Positions 34,769-43,478 are shown, numbered from the stretch's first letter. The stretch is DNA of 62,540 nt from Chloroflexota bacterium (GCA_017853275.1 JAFMJV010000011.1:1-62540), one strand, 5' to 3'. The notes: generated by a model not told the origin, from the letters alone. Made by a program: numbers and translations.

Positions 34769-37231
34769 TCAGGACCGGATCCTGGCACCGAGCTCGTCAT
34801 GGAGCGACGCTACCACCGCCCCGATGAGGGAGTCGATGGCCGAATCGTCCGGGGGACCATCCCCCGGGTCGATGCGGAGCCGCCACGCGAGGCTCACCTC
34901 GCCGGGGGCGAGCGGTGCGCCCCGGTAGCGATCGAAGAGACGGAGCGCCCCGAGCGAGGGACCGGCTGCCGCCCGGATGACCGCTTCCACGCGACCGGCG
35001 GGTAGCGTCTCGGGAACGACGACCGCGAGATCCCTCTCCACGGAGGGCTGCCGGGACGGGAGACCGATCCGGCGCCGCCCGGGGACGAGCGTCTGCAGGG
35101 CGGCGACCGAGAGGTCCGCCCAGGCCACCTGGCCGGCGCGGATCTCCATCGCCGCGAGATAGCGGGGGTCGAGCTCGCCCACGGTACCGATGACGATCGT
35201 TCCCTCGGGGCCTTCCACGGTGACCTGTGCGGTCCGGCCGGGATGGTCGATCCCCGGGCGGGGCTCGGCGGGGAGGAAGCGGACCCTGGCCTCGCCGAGC
35301 CGGTCCGCGAGCCACGCGACGAGCGCCTTCAGCTCCCCGATCCCGGCCTGCCGGGCGGGCTCATCCCAGCCCGCGGGATCGATCGCGCCGGCGGCGAGCA
35401 CGCCGAGGCGGCGTTCCGCGTGCGGCTCACCGAGCGCGAGACGGTGCCGCTCGCCGATCTCGAAGATCGCGATCTCGTCCCGGCGCTGGCGCTCGTTGTC
35501 CGCGAGGACATGGACGAGCGAAGGGAGCAGGTCGCGCCGCAGCTCGGAGTGGTCGAGGGTGACGGGGTTCTCTGCGCGGATCGTCTCGGCATCGTCGAGC
35601 GCCAGCCCGAGCCGCCGGTGATCCTCCGGTCCGATGAGGGCGTGCGTGACGACCTCCGAGAAGCCGCGCCCGGAGATGAGATGGCGCAGCTCATCCGTGA
35701 AGCGCCACGGATCCTCGCGGTAGGCCGGCATGATCGTGGAGGGGAGCCGCCCGAGGAGCGCGTCGTATCCGCGCACCCGGGCGATCTCCTCGGCCAGGTC
35801 GGCCTCGATGACGAGGTCACGCCGATGGCCCGGGATCGTCGCGATCCAGACCTGGTCCTCCGGGGCGGATGCCACCGGCGGCTCCCCGGGGAGGACCGGG
35901 ATCGGCGTTCCCGCTGGTGCGGATTCCGTGGTCACCTCGACCCGGGCGAGCAGCTCGCGCTGATCGGCGTCGGGGAGGCTGGTGCCGAGCAGACGGTTGA
36001 CACGGCCGCTCCGGAAGGCGACCCGGATCGGCGCGGGCTCGGCCGGATCGGTATCCACGACGCCGACGGCCGCCCGGCCCCCCGCCCACGCGAGGATGAG
36101 CTGCGCCGTGCGGTCCGCCCCGGTCCGCGCGAGCGCGTGCTCCTGGCCTTTCTCGAAGCGGAGGCTCGCCTCCGAGCGGAGGGCATAGCGGAACGCGCTG
36201 CGGCGGATCGCGACGGGATCGAAGATCGCGGACTCCACGATCACGCTCGTCGTCCCCGGCCCGACCTCGCTGCTCGCCCCGCCCATCACACCGGCGATCG
36301 CCAGCGGGCCCGCGGGATCGGCGATGAGGAGGACCTCGGGATCGAGCTCCCGCTCCACGTGGTCGAGGGTCTCGATGCGCTCCCCCGGGCGTGCGGCACG
36401 GACGACGATCCGTCCCTCGTGGACGGCTTCGGCGTCGAAGGTGTGGATCGGCTTGCCGAGCTCGAGCATCACGTAGTTCGAGGCGTCCACCACGTTGCTC
36501 ACCGGGCGCATCCCGGCTGCCATCAGCCGGCGCTGGATCTCCAGGGGGGACGGACCGACGCGGACTCCGTCCAGCCACCGCCCGACGAAGCGTGAGCAGC
36601 GCGGATCCTCCACGCTGACCGCCAGGTGATCCTCCGTCCGGTCCCCGCTCTCGGCGACCACGATCTCCGGGCGCCGGAGCGGTGCCCCGGTCGCTGCGGC
36701 GACCTCCCGCGCAAGGCCGACGATGCACAGCGCGTCGCCGCGGTTCGGCTTCACGTCCACGTCCAGGACGACGTCGCCGAGCAGGTCCGGGAGGGCGACG
36801 CCGATCGGGGTCTCGGCGGGAAGGATGAGGATCCCGTCCGCGTCCACCGTGAGCCCGAGCTCGGCGCCGGAGCAGAGCATCCCGGCGCTCTCCACGCCGG
36901 CGATCCGGGTCACCTCGATGCGCCGGTCGCCGGGGAGGACCGAACCCGGGAGGGCCACCGGGATCCGCTGTCCGGGCGCGATGTTCGTGGCGCCGCAGAC
37001 GATGCTCCTCTCGCTCCCCTCCCCCGTCCGGATCCGGGTGAGCGAGAGCCGGTTCGAGCCGGGGTGCGGGGCGACCTCGAGGATCTCCCCCACCACCACG
37101 TGCTCCCACTGGGCACCGATCCGCTCGATCCCCTGCACCTCCATCCCGAGGAGGGTGAGGCGGTCCGCGAGCTGCTCCGGGGAGAGCTGGATCTCGACGT
37201 GCTCCCGAAGCCAGGAGAGCGGGACGCGCAT
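34769..37231 (-). CDS. pheT: Phenylalanyl-tRNA synthetase beta subunit
   Basis: The 820-residue beta subunit contains an N-terminal tRNA-binding OB domain (IVCGATNIAPGQRIPVALPG), the B3/B4 editing domain, two B5 motifs (central, about 400-480), the catalytic-like core and a C-terminal ferredoxin-fold anticodon-binding domain (LPSRQPSVERDLAVVVPE). ATG 37231 abuts the pheS stop with no gap. Standard length. Confidence 0.97.
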   Translation of the reverse strand: MRVPLSWLREHVEIQLSPEQLADRLTLLGMEVQGIERIGAQWEHVVVGEILEVAPHPGSNRLSLTRIRTGEGSERSIVCGATNIAPGQRIPVALPGSVLPGDRRIEVTRIAGVESAGMLCSGAELGLTVDADGILILPAETPIGVALPDLLGDVVLDVDVKPNRGDALCIVGLAREVAAATGAPLRRPEIVVAESGDRTEDHLAVSVEDPRCSRFVGRWLDGVRVGPSPLEIQRRLMAAGMRPVSNVVDASNYVMLELGKPIHTFDAEAVHEGRIVVRAARPGERIETLDHVERELDPEVLLIADPAGPLAIAGVMGGASSEVGPGTTSVIVESAIFDPVAIRRSAFRYALRSEASLRFEKGQEHALARTGADRTAQLILAWAGGRAAVGVVDTDPAEPAPIRVAFRSGRVNRLLGTSLPDADQRELLARVEVTTESAPAGTPIPVLPGEPPVASAPEDQVWIATIPGHRRDLVIEADLAEEIARVRGYDALLGRLPSTIMPAYREDPWRFTDELRHLISGRGFSEVVTHALIGPEDHRRLGLALDDAETIRAENPVTLDHSELRRDLLPSLVHVLADNERQRRDEIAIFEIGERHRLALGEPHAERRLGVLAAGAIDPAGWDEPARQAGIGELKALVAWLADRLGEARVRFLPAEPRPGIDHPGRTAQVTVEGPEGTIVIGTVGELDPRYLAAMEIRAGQVAWADLSVAALQTLVPGRRRIGLPSRQPSVERDLAVVVPETLPAGRVEAVIRAAAGPSLGALRLFDRYRGAPLAPGEVSLAWRLRIDPGDGPPDDSAIDSLIGAVVASLHDELGARIRS

Positions 37232-38293
37232 CTAGAGCCTCTCCAGGAAGCGGAGGTCGTTGGCGAGGAAGGCACGGATGTCGCGGATCGCGTGGCGCAG
37301 CATCGTGATCCGGTCCGTCCCCATCCCGAAGGCGAAGCCCTGGTAGCGCTCGGGGTCGATCCCCCCGTTGCGCAGGACGACCGGGTGGACCATCCCGGCG
37401 CCGAGGATCGTCATCCAGCCGGAACGCCCGCACGCCGGGCAACCGCTCCCGTCACAGACGACGCAGCCGATGTCGAAGGCGACCGAGGGCTCCGTGAACG
37501 GGTAGTAGCCGGGCCGGAAGCGCGTGGGCCTGCCGGCGCCGAACATCGCATGGGCGAAGGCGTCCAGGAGGCCACGCAGGTCCGCCATGCTCGTCCCTTC
37601 GTCGATCATCAAGCCTTCCACCTGGAAGAACTCGAACGCGTGCGACGCGTCCACGGCCTCGTACCGGAAGCAACGGCCCGGCGTGAGGATGCGGATCGGC
37701 GGCGTGGAGGCACGCATCGCGCGGATCTGGCCGGGGGAGGTGTGGGTCCGGAAGAGCCGGCGGGGCGCTCCGGCCGGGCGCTCGGTGGGCTCCCGGAGGT
37801 AGATCGTGTCCCACAGGTCCCGCGCCGGATGGTCCTCGGGGATATTCAGGGCCTGGAAGTTCAGCTCGTCCGTCTCCACCTCGGGTGACTCCACGACGAC
37901 GAAGCCGAACTGTCCGAAGATCCGCGAGATCTCCCGCTCGGTCTCCCGGATCGGATGGAGCGATCCGCGATGGAGCGGACGGGCCGGCAGGGTGACGTCC
38001 AGCGCCTCGGCTGCGAGGCGCGCCTCCACGGCGGCCAGCTCGAGATCCTCACGGCGCGCCGCGATCGCGGCCTCGAGGCGCTCCCGGATCGGGTTCGCGA
38101 GCGCGCCGACGCGCGGACGATCCTCCGTGGGGAGCGCGCCGATCCCGCCGAGGAGCTCCCGGAGCTCCCCTTTCCGGCCCAGGATCTCCGCATCCACCCG
38201 GGCGAGGTCATCCGGCGAGGCGGCAGCGGCGACCGAAGAAAGCGCCCGCTCCTCGAGCGCCTCGAGGGAGCGGGCGAAGGAAGCGAGATCCAC
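37232..38293 (-). CDS. pheS: Phenylalanyl-tRNA synthetase alpha subunit
   Basis: Class II catalytic subunit. The 353-residue protein has an N-terminal coiled coil (GRKGELRELLGGIGALP), motif 1, motif 2 (RTHTSPGQIRAM and GRCFRYEAVDASH), and motif 3 (GFAFGMGTDRITMLRH). It carries a four-cysteine insertion CVVCDGSGCPAC found in many bacterial PheS. GTG 38293 is the only start before the coiled coil, 20 nt after rplT. Confidence 0.96.
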   Translation of the reverse strand: MDLASFARSLEALEERALSSVAAAASPDDLARVDAEILGRKGELRELLGGIGALPTEDRPRVGALANPIRERLEAAIAARREDLELAAVEARLAAEALDVTLPARPLHRGSLHPIRETEREISRIFGQFGFVVVESPEVETDELNFQALNIPEDHPARDLWDTIYLREPTERPAGAPRRLFRTHTSPGQIRAMRASTPPIRILTPGRCFRYEAVDASHAFEFFQVEGLMIDEGTSMADLRGLLDAFAHAMFGAGRPTRFRPGYYPFTEPSVAFDIGCVVCDGSGCPACGRSGWMTILGAGMVHPVVLRNGGIDPERYQGFAFGMGTDRITMLRHAIRDIRAFLANDLRFLERL

Positions 38294-38313
38294 CGGTTGG
38301 GGTCGCGCGGCCG

Positions 38314-38664
38314 TCAGCGGGCCTTGGCGACCTCGGCGATGCGGGCGAAGGTCGCCGCATCGCGCACCGCGATATCGGCCATCACCTTGCGGTCCAGCGT
38401 GACGCCGGCGGCCTTCAGGCCGGTGATGAACCGGGAGTAGGAGAGTCCGTTCAGGCGCGCGGCGGCATTGAGCCGGACGATCCAGAGCGCCCGGAGCTGC
38501 CGCTTCCGCTCCTTGCGGCCGCGATAGGCATAGGCCATCGCGTGGAGCTGGGCCTCGTGGGCCGGCCGGTAGAGCTTGGACTTCGTCCCGCGGCGGCCCT
38601 CGGCGGCCTTCAGGAGACGCTTGTGGCGCTTGTGAGCGGCGACGCCGCGCTTGACGCGAGCCAT
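38314..38664 (-). CDS. rplT: 50S ribosomal protein L20
   Basis: Assembly protein of the 50S subunit, binding 23S rRNA. 116 residues with the conserved MARVKRGV start, [29 protein letters not shown] and [11 protein letters not shown]...GLSYSRFI. Standard length. 15 nt after rpmI, with GGAG before the ATG. In other bacteria L20 can repress this operon; no clear L20-binding leader was recognised here. Confidence 0.98.
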   Translation of the reverse strand: MARVKRGVAAHKRHKRLLKAAEGRRGTKSKLYRPAHEAQLHAMAYAYRGRKERKRQLRALWIVRLNAAARLNGLSYSRFITGLKAAGVTLDRKVMADIAVRDAATFARIAEVAKAR

Positions 38665-38679
38665 GGCTGGGCGGGCTCC

Positions 38680-38877
38680 CTAGAGGTACGGGAGCAGGCG
38701 GCGGACCTGCTTCTCGCTGGTGGAATGGACGAGCGCCTTGCCGGCGTAGCGCCGCGTGCGCCGCGACGACTTGATCTCGAGGTGGTGGCCGCGCCACGAC
38801 TTGACGCGCATCAGCTTGCCGCTCCCGGTGGTCCCGAGGCGCTTCTGCGCACCCTTGTGGCTCTTCAGCTTCGGCAT
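38680..38877 (-). CDS. rpmI: 50S ribosomal protein L35
   Basis: 65-residue basic ribosomal protein with the family start MPKLKSHKGAQKR, GKLMRVKSWRGHHLEIK and KQVRRLLPYL. The ATG is one nt after the infC stop. infC-rpmI-rplT is a near-universal gene order. Confidence 0.98.
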   Translation of the reverse strand: MPKLKSHKGAQKRLGTTGSGKLMRVKSWRGHHLEIKSSRRTRRYAGKALVHSTSEKQVRRLLPYL

Positions 38878-38878
38878 C

Positions 38879-39517
38879 TCAGTCTCCTGCCGCCTGGTCC
38901 GTGGGGACGGACTCGATCGTCGTCCCTGCTGCGGGGGATGCGTCGGGGGCGGGGGCCTCATCGGCCGTCCCGTCCTCGGCGCGCCCCGCGGGCGCATGGA
39001 CCTTGGGTTTATGGGTCGACACGACGGTCATCGACATCGACTTGCCTTCCAGGAGCGGCTGCCGGTCCACGGTGCCATGTTCCCGGATGAGATCGGCGAA
39101 CCGGTTGAGAAGGTCCCGGCCGATGAACGCATGGCTCACCTCCCGGCCCCGGAACTGCACCGCCACCTTGACGCGATCGCCCTCCTCGAGGAACTCGATC
39201 GCCCGTCGGACCTTCGTGTCGAAGTCGCCCTTCCCGATCTTGGGCTTGAGGCGGATCTCCTTGAACTCGACGGACCGCTGGTGCCGGCGCGCTTCCTTTT
39301 CCTTCCGCGCCTGCTCGTACTTGTAGTGCCCGTAATCGAGGAACTTCACGACCGGAGGCGCCGCATTCGGCGCGACCTCGACGAGGTCCAGGCCACGCTC
39401 CAGAGCCATCTGGAGCGCCCGGGGCGTCGGCAGCACGCCGAGCTGCGACCCTTCCTCATCGACGACCCGTACGTTGGGCACACGGATCATCTCGTTGACG
39501 CGCAGGTCTCTGCTCAG
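38879..39517 (-). CDS. infC: Translation initiation factor IF-3 (probable CTG start)
   Basis: IF-3 binds the 30S subunit and checks start codon-anticodon pairing. The frame has VRVVDEEGSQLGV, DLVEVAPNAAPPVVKFLDYGHYKYE split over two segments, KEIRLKPKI, and the C-terminal RGREVSH domain, plus an Ala/Pro/Asp-rich tail of about 35 residues. The first ATG (39490) would cut the conserved leader RVNEMIR; in-frame codons continue upstream. CTG at 39517 has AGGGG 6 nt before it and gives 212 residues; ATC at 39523 is a weaker alternative. infC is known for non-AUG starts used in autoregulation. Confidence 0.95.
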   Translation of the reverse strand: MSRDLRVNEMIRVPNVRVVDEEGSQLGVLPTPRALQMALERGLDLVEVAPNAAPPVVKFLDYGHYKYEQARKEKEARRHQRSVEFKEIRLKPKIGKGDFDTKVRRAIEFLEEGDRVKVAVQFRGREVSHAFIGRDLLNRFADLIREHGTVDRQPLLEGKSMSMTVVSTHKPKVHAPAGRAEDGTADEAPAPDASPAAGTTIESVPTDQAAGD

Positions 39518-39531
39518 GCCGATCCCCTCAT
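39514..39531 (-). other. Five-codon mini-ORF overlapping the infC start
   Basis: ATG AGG GGA TCG GCC TGA reads MRGSA and stop. Its TGA overlaps the proposed infC CTG as CTGA, and its second codon supplies the AGGGG ribosome binding site. It could be a coupling leader or chance. Confidence 0.25.
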
Positions 39532-39596
39532 GACTACGGTTCCTTCGTCCGGTCCCTCACACGCCGAAACGGCGCGCGCGGAGCCGCGAGCGAGGA

Positions 39597-39626
39597 GGAT
39601 AGCACGGGCCACCGCGGGCCCGCAAC
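39597..39626 (-). promoter_or_regulatory. Promoter of the infC-rpmI-rplT-pheST operon
   Basis: Minus-strand TTGCGG (39626-39621), an 18-nt spacer, and TATCCT (39602-39597). It lies directly after the lipoprotein stop. The predicted leader of about 75 nt includes a 5-bp hairpin CGCCG-AAA-CGGCG at 39563-39575. Hexamers are moderate matches only. Confidence 0.5.
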
Positions 39627-39628
39627 GC

Positions 39629-41257
39629 TCACGCCCCGGGTCCGGCGCCCAGCCACCAGTCATAGAGCTCGGGGTAGCCGCCACCGGCGATCGTGCCCAC
39701 CGCGAGGAGAAGGCTGCCGGGGTCGGTCCAGGCGATGACCCGCCCTCCCCCGGCGGGGCGATCGAAGCAGACGACCCGGCCGGTCGGCTCGCCTGCGACC
39801 GACCACGCGACATCGCTCGGGCCGGCGCTGCAGTCCCGGCCGGGGGGTCGGACACCCGCATCCGCCACGAGGCGGTCCAGGGCCCCGCCGAGCGAGATCC
39901 CGTCCGCGAAGCGGTAGTACTCGACCTGCTCGGCCTCCGCCGCGGGGGCGCATGCGATCCCGGCGAGGGCACCGGGGACGGAGAGGGCGCCGGTCGGGAC
40001 GCAGTCGCGCCGCCAGGCTTCGGGGGCGCCGGCGAGGAGCTCCGCGACCACGGGATCGAGGCGGGTCGCGCGGTAGGCGCTACCCACGAGGGCGCGGACG
40101 TCATCCGCCACGACCCCCACCGGCAGGGTCTGCGAGGCCGCGAGCACGCCGGCCCGATCCCACGGGCCGTGGCTGCTTCCCGTCAGGCGGTCTGCGACGA
40201 GGATGCGGTCGACCCACAGGGCGACCCGGTCCCCGTCCGCGGTCCCCGTCCCGGCGCATTCCAGGATGAGATGGACGTCTCCCGCACCGCGGAAGGGATG
40301 GTCCGGAGGGAGCGGACCCTCGCCGATGACCCGTGTCGCACCGTCCAGACGGAGGATGACGCTCCAGCCCCCCTGCGCATCGATCCGCCCCGAGATCTCG
40401 GGGAGACCTGCGCCGGGGCCACTGCAGACGAGCCCCGCCTCTCCATCACCGGCGCCCATCGTCAGGGATGCTTCGGCGCGCACCACGACCGCGGGGTCGC
40501 CCACCGAGCGCGAGGCGACGATCGTGGTCGCCCGCTCCGACACGGTGAGCCGGAGGGCGCCCTCCTCGACCGTCGCGCGCCCGTTGGCGCCGGAGGGAAG
40601 GGTCCAGGGGCCGCTCGAGACGAAGGTGTCGTCGAAGGCGAGCAGATCGGCACCCAGCCCGCCGAGCGGGGCGAGGGTCGGCGCGGCGGTCGCGGGGGCA
40701 GTGGGGGCCGGGACGGTGGGAGCTGCGGTCGGCGCCGGGCTGGCAGACGGGGTGACCGGGGACGGCGCGGCCGTGCGCGCCGGGACCCGGGTGGGCGCCG
40801 CGGTGGCGTCGGGAGTGGCAGTGGGACGAAGGGACGTGGGACGGGGACCCGGTGAGGTCGAGGCGCTCGCCCCGGGGGCCGCCGAGACCGCCGCTGCGAT
40901 GGGTGCGGTGGACGCCGGGGCAGACGGCGAGGGGGAAAGGGGCAGAGGCGACGGGACGTTCTCCGGCGATGCCCCCGGATCCGGCGACGGTGAAGGCAGA
41001 GGCGCGGCCGAGGCGGCGGCGGGCGACGCAGAGGGAGGCGGAGTCGGCGAAACGGCCGGCCGGCGCGTGGCGGTGGGTGTGGGGCTTTCGATGGCGATCG
41101 CTGTGGCCGACGCGTTCACGCTCGGCGCGGGTGCGGGCTCCCCGCTCGCGCAACCGGCCAGAAGCATCCCTGCGACGACGGCGCCGAGAACCCCGAAGAT
41201 CCGCGGTCGCACGTGGCGACCGCGGTCGCGGGCGCTCGACGGATCGTCCGTCCGCAT
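39629..41257 (-). CDS. Putative lipoprotein with Ser/Pro/Thr linker and C-terminal LamG-like domain
   Basis: After a basic N-terminus and hydrophobic stretch (20-35) comes a lipobox ending LAGC (C36), so the protein is predicted to be lipid-anchored outside the cytoplasmic membrane. Residues about 40-220 are a low-complexity Ala/Pro/Ser/Thr linker. The folded part begins near FDDTFVSSGPWTLPSGANGRA and includes GGWSVILRLDG and HLILECAGTG, a pattern like concanavalin/laminin-G or DUF1080 domains. A distal region with four Cys may be a second domain. Function unknown; start ATG 41257 is preceded by GGAGGG. Confidence 0.7.
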   Translation of the reverse strand: MRTDDPSSARDRGRHVRPRIFGVLGAVVAGMLLAGCASGEPAPAPSVNASATAIAIESPTPTATRRPAVSPTPPPSASPAAASAAPLPSPSPDPGASPENVPSPLPLSPSPSAPASTAPIAAAVSAAPGASASTSPGPRPTSLRPTATPDATAAPTRVPARTAAPSPVTPSASPAPTAAPTVPAPTAPATAAPTLAPLGGLGADLLAFDDTFVSSGPWTLPSGANGRATVEEGALRLTVSERATTIVASRSVGDPAVVVRAEASLTMGAGDGEAGLVCSGPGAGLPEISGRIDAQGGWSVILRLDGATRVIGEGPLPPDHPFRGAGDVHLILECAGTGTADGDRVALWVDRILVADRLTGSSHGPWDRAGVLAASQTLPVGVVADDVRALVGSAYRATRLDPVVAELLAGAPEAWRRDCVPTGALSVPGALAGIACAPAAEAEQVEYYRFADGISLGGALDRLVADAGVRPPGRDCSAGPSDVAWSVAGEPTGRVVCFDRPAGGGRVIAWTDPGSLLLAVGTIAGGGYPELYDWWLGAGPGA

Positions 41258-41378
41258 CGGGTGACCGGTCCCTCCAGGGTCGGGAGATATGCCGGAGCCC
41301 GGCAGCCGGCCTATCGTACGCGCCCGCAGCGAGCGTCCGCGACCGAAGGCACCGCGCCGGCCGGTCTGGATCGTGCGC

Positions 41379-43211
41379 TCAGTCCGGACGGCGGGCGGCC
41401 GCTTCCGCAGCAAGGCGGTCCGCCAGCGCCTCCCAGCCGAGCGGCTCCTGCTGCTCTCCGGAGCGTGTCCGCGGCGCGGCGGCACGGGCCGCCACCTCGC
41501 GGTCTCCGAGGACGAGCATGTAGGGGATCTTCTGCTCCTGGGCCGCGCGGATCTTGTAGTTCATCCGGTTCGAGGAATCGTCCACCTCGACCCGGATCCC
41601 CCGGGCCCGCAGGACCTCCGCGAGCTCGGCGCCCGCCTCGTTGTGGCGGTCCGCGATCGGCACGACGACCGCCTGCACGGGTGCGCACCAGAAGGGGAAG
41701 GCGCCCCCGAAGTGCTCCACGAGGATCCCGATGAAGCGCTCGAGCGAGCCATAGATCGCGCGGTGGATCGCGATCGGCCGCTGGGGGCGCCCCTCCTCGT
41801 CCACGTAGTGGAGGTCGAAGCGCTCGGGCAGCATCATCAGGTCCGCCTGGATCGTGGCGAGCTGCCACTGGCGGCCGAGGGCGTCGTCGATGTAGATGTC
41901 GATCTTGGGCGCGTAGAAGGTCCCGTCACCCGGGTTGATCACGAAGTCCACCCCGGCATCCCGGAGGGCCGCGAGGATCAGACCCTCCGCGCGCTCCCAG
42001 ACCGCCGGATCGCCGAGCGCCTTCTCCGGGCGCGTGGCGAAGGCGAAGCGGGGGGAGAGCCCGAACCATGCGTAGGTCGTGCTCACCTCGCCGAGCAGGG
42101 CGCGGATCTCGTCACCGAGCTGGTCCGGTCGCACGTAGATGTGCGCATCGTCCTGCACGAAGTGCCGTACCCGGGTGAGGCCCGAGAGGGCCCCCGAGCG
42201 CTCGTTGCGGTGGAGCCGTCCGTACTCGCTGAAGCGGAGCGGGAGGTCCCGGTAGGAGCGGACCCGGCTGCGGTAGATGTAGGTGCTCTCCGGGCAGTTC
42301 ATCGGCTTCAGGCTGAAGGTCTGCCCCTCCGCCTCCACGCGGAACATGTTCTCCGCGTAGTGGTCCCAGTGCCCCGACTGCTCCCAGAGCTTGCGATGGA
42401 CGAGGATCGGCGTGCTGATCTCCTGGTAGCCCCGCGCCTCCTGGACCTCGCGCATCGCGCCTTCCAGGGTGCGCCACAACCGCTGCCCCTTGGGGTGCCA
42501 GAAGGCGGATCCCGGGCTCACGTCGTGGAAGCTGAAGAGGTCGAGCGCCACCCCGAGGCGGCGATGATCGCGCTTCCGCGCCTCCTCCCGCCGCCAGAGG
42601 TAGGTGTCCAGCTCCTCCTGGGTGCTCCAGACCGTCCCGTAGATCCGCTGGAGCATCGGACGATCCTCGCGTCCGCGCCAGTAGGCGCCCGCGACGGAGA
42701 GGAGGCGGAATGGTCCGATCCTCCCCGTGGACGGGACGTGGGGACCCCGGCAGAGGTCGATGAAGGGTCCGTGCTGGTAGGTCGTGACGACGGGGGGCTT
42801 CTCCCCCTTCAGGCCGGCCGCGGTGCGGAGATCATCGAGGATCTCGACCTTGTAGGACTGCCCCTTGGCGGCGAGGAAGGTCCGCCCCTCGTCCGGGTCC
42901 CACTCCTTGCGCACGAAGGGATGGTCCGCGGCGATGGAGGCGCGCATCCGCTCCTCGATCGCCGCCAGGTCCTCCGGGGTCAGCGGGCGGGCGACCTCGA
43001 AGTCGTAGTAGAAGCCGCCATCGATCGCGGGCCCGATCCCCAGCTTCGTGCCGGGGAAGAGCTCCAGCACCGCCTCGGCCATGACGTGGGCGGCAGAGTG
43101 GCGCATCGGGTCGAGCGGGTCGTCGTGGGCGTTCGCGTCCAGCAGCTCGTCCGCCGAGCCCTTGGCGGGCGCAAGGAGGTCGAGATCGTCGTCGTGGGCC
43201 TGATCGTTCAT
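41379..43211 (-). CDS. thrS: Threonyl-tRNA synthetase lacking the TGS domain
   Basis: Class II synthetase charging tRNA-Thr. The protein contains the N2 editing domain (RHSAAHVMAEAV, GFYYDFEV), the catalytic core with MNCP, RFSEYGRLHRNERSGAL (motif 2), zinc ligands, motif 3 and the C-terminal anticodon domain. It starts about 40 residues before the editing domain, so the N-terminal TGS domain (about 60 residues) present in most ThrRS is absent. ATG 43211 is used; an open frame continuing to 43358 runs through a hairpin and the tRNA gene and is not coding. A tRNA-Val gene lies upstream on the same strand. Confidence 0.95.
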   Translation of the reverse strand: MNDQAHDDDLDLLAPAKGSADELLDANAHDDPLDPMRHSAAHVMAEAVLELFPGTKLGIGPAIDGGFYYDFEVARPLTPEDLAAIEERMRASIAADHPFVRKEWDPDEGRTFLAAKGQSYKVEILDDLRTAAGLKGEKPPVVTTYQHGPFIDLCRGPHVPSTGRIGPFRLLSVAGAYWRGREDRPMLQRIYGTVWSTQEELDTYLWRREEARKRDHRRLGVALDLFSFHDVSPGSAFWHPKGQRLWRTLEGAMREVQEARGYQEISTPILVHRKLWEQSGHWDHYAENMFRVEAEGQTFSLKPMNCPESTYIYRSRVRSYRDLPLRFSEYGRLHRNERSGALSGLTRVRHFVQDDAHIYVRPDQLGDEIRALLGEVSTTYAWFGLSPRFAFATRPEKALGDPAVWERAEGLILAALRDAGVDFVINPGDGTFYAPKIDIYIDDALGRQWQLATIQADLMMLPERFDLHYVDEEGRPQRPIAIHRAIYGSLERFIGILVEHFGGAFPFWCAPVQAVVVPIADRHNEAGAELAEVLRARGIRVEVDDSSNRMNYKIRAAQEQKIPYMLVLGDREVAARAAAPRTRSGEQQEPLGWEALADRLAAEAAARRPD

Positions 43212-43237
43212 TCGGGGGGTCAGCCTCGGCGGAAGAA

Positions 43238-43278
43238 GGAACGCCTCCCATCCGCCGCGGGATGAGAGGCGCGGTTCC
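43238..43278 (-). terminator. Strong hairpin between tRNA-Val and thrS
   Basis: On the minus strand GCCTCTCATCC pairs with GGATGGGAGGC (one G-U) around a 6-nt loop, and the stem continues, after a CGC bulge, as GGAAC/GTTCC. It is followed by TTCTTCC. It may terminate the tRNA transcript or attenuate thrS. The U-run is poor, so function is uncertain. Confidence 0.5.
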
Positions 43279-43285
43279 CGCTGGT

Positions 43286-43306
43286 CCCCGTCCGGTGGTG
43301 ACGGGG
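43286..43306 (-). other. Second hairpin just after tRNA-Val
   Basis: CCCCGTC and GACGGGG form a 7-bp stem around a 7-nt loop, starting 4 nt after the encoded CCA. Probably a 3' processing or termination stem of the tRNA precursor. Confidence 0.4.
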
Positions 43307-43309
43307 GGA

Positions 43310-43386
43310 TGGTGGGCGACACTGGACTCGAACCAGTGACCTCTTGCATGTCAAGCAAGTGCTCTAACCAGCTGAGCTAGCCGCCC
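43310..43386 (-). tRNA. tRNA-Val (GAC anticodon)
   Basis: A full 77-nt cloverleaf on the minus strand: acceptor GGGCGGC/GTCGCCC (one G-U pair), D arm with GCTC/GAGC, anticodon stem CTTGC/GCAAG with loop TTGACAT (anticodon GAC, reading GUC/GUU), variable loop AGGTC, T arm ACTGG-TTCGAGT-CCAGT, discriminator A and an encoded CCA end. It decodes valine GUC, a frequent codon in this GC-rich genome. It has its own -10 and lies upstream of thrS. Confidence 0.96.
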
Positions 43387-43395
43387 GTGGCGGGC

Positions 43396-43401
43396 ATTGT
43401 A
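43396..43401 (-). promoter_or_regulatory. -10 element of the tRNA-Val gene
   Basis: Minus-strand TACAAT, a 5/6 match to TATAAT, ends 9 nt before the mature tRNA 5' end. No -35 hexamer is visible at normal spacing. Confidence 0.55.
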
Positions 43402-43436
43402 GCGTCCTTTCCCGGGTCGGGTGCCCGAGGACGCGT

Positions 43437-43442
43437 TAGCAT
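43437..43442 (+). promoter_or_regulatory. -10 element of the gal-glp operon
   Basis: TAGCAT on the plus strand, about 36 nt upstream of the small first gene, in the gap divergent from tRNA-Val. No -35 match. The predicted leader holds the AAAGG ribosome binding site. Confidence 0.4.
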
Positions 43443-43478
43443 CCACGGGGGCGGATCGAACGCCCGGAAAGGATGCCG

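Noticed and set aside
43231-43280. T-box riboswitch upstream of thrS
   Set aside because: GGAACCGCG resembles the 3' half of the T-box, but there is no UGGN bulge, no stem I or specifier loop, and a tRNA gene occupies the space where the leader would be.
43212-43358. N-terminal extension of ThrRS
   Set aside because: The open frame reads through the hairpin and the tRNA-Val gene; the peptide is translated tRNA sequence, a known annotation artefact.
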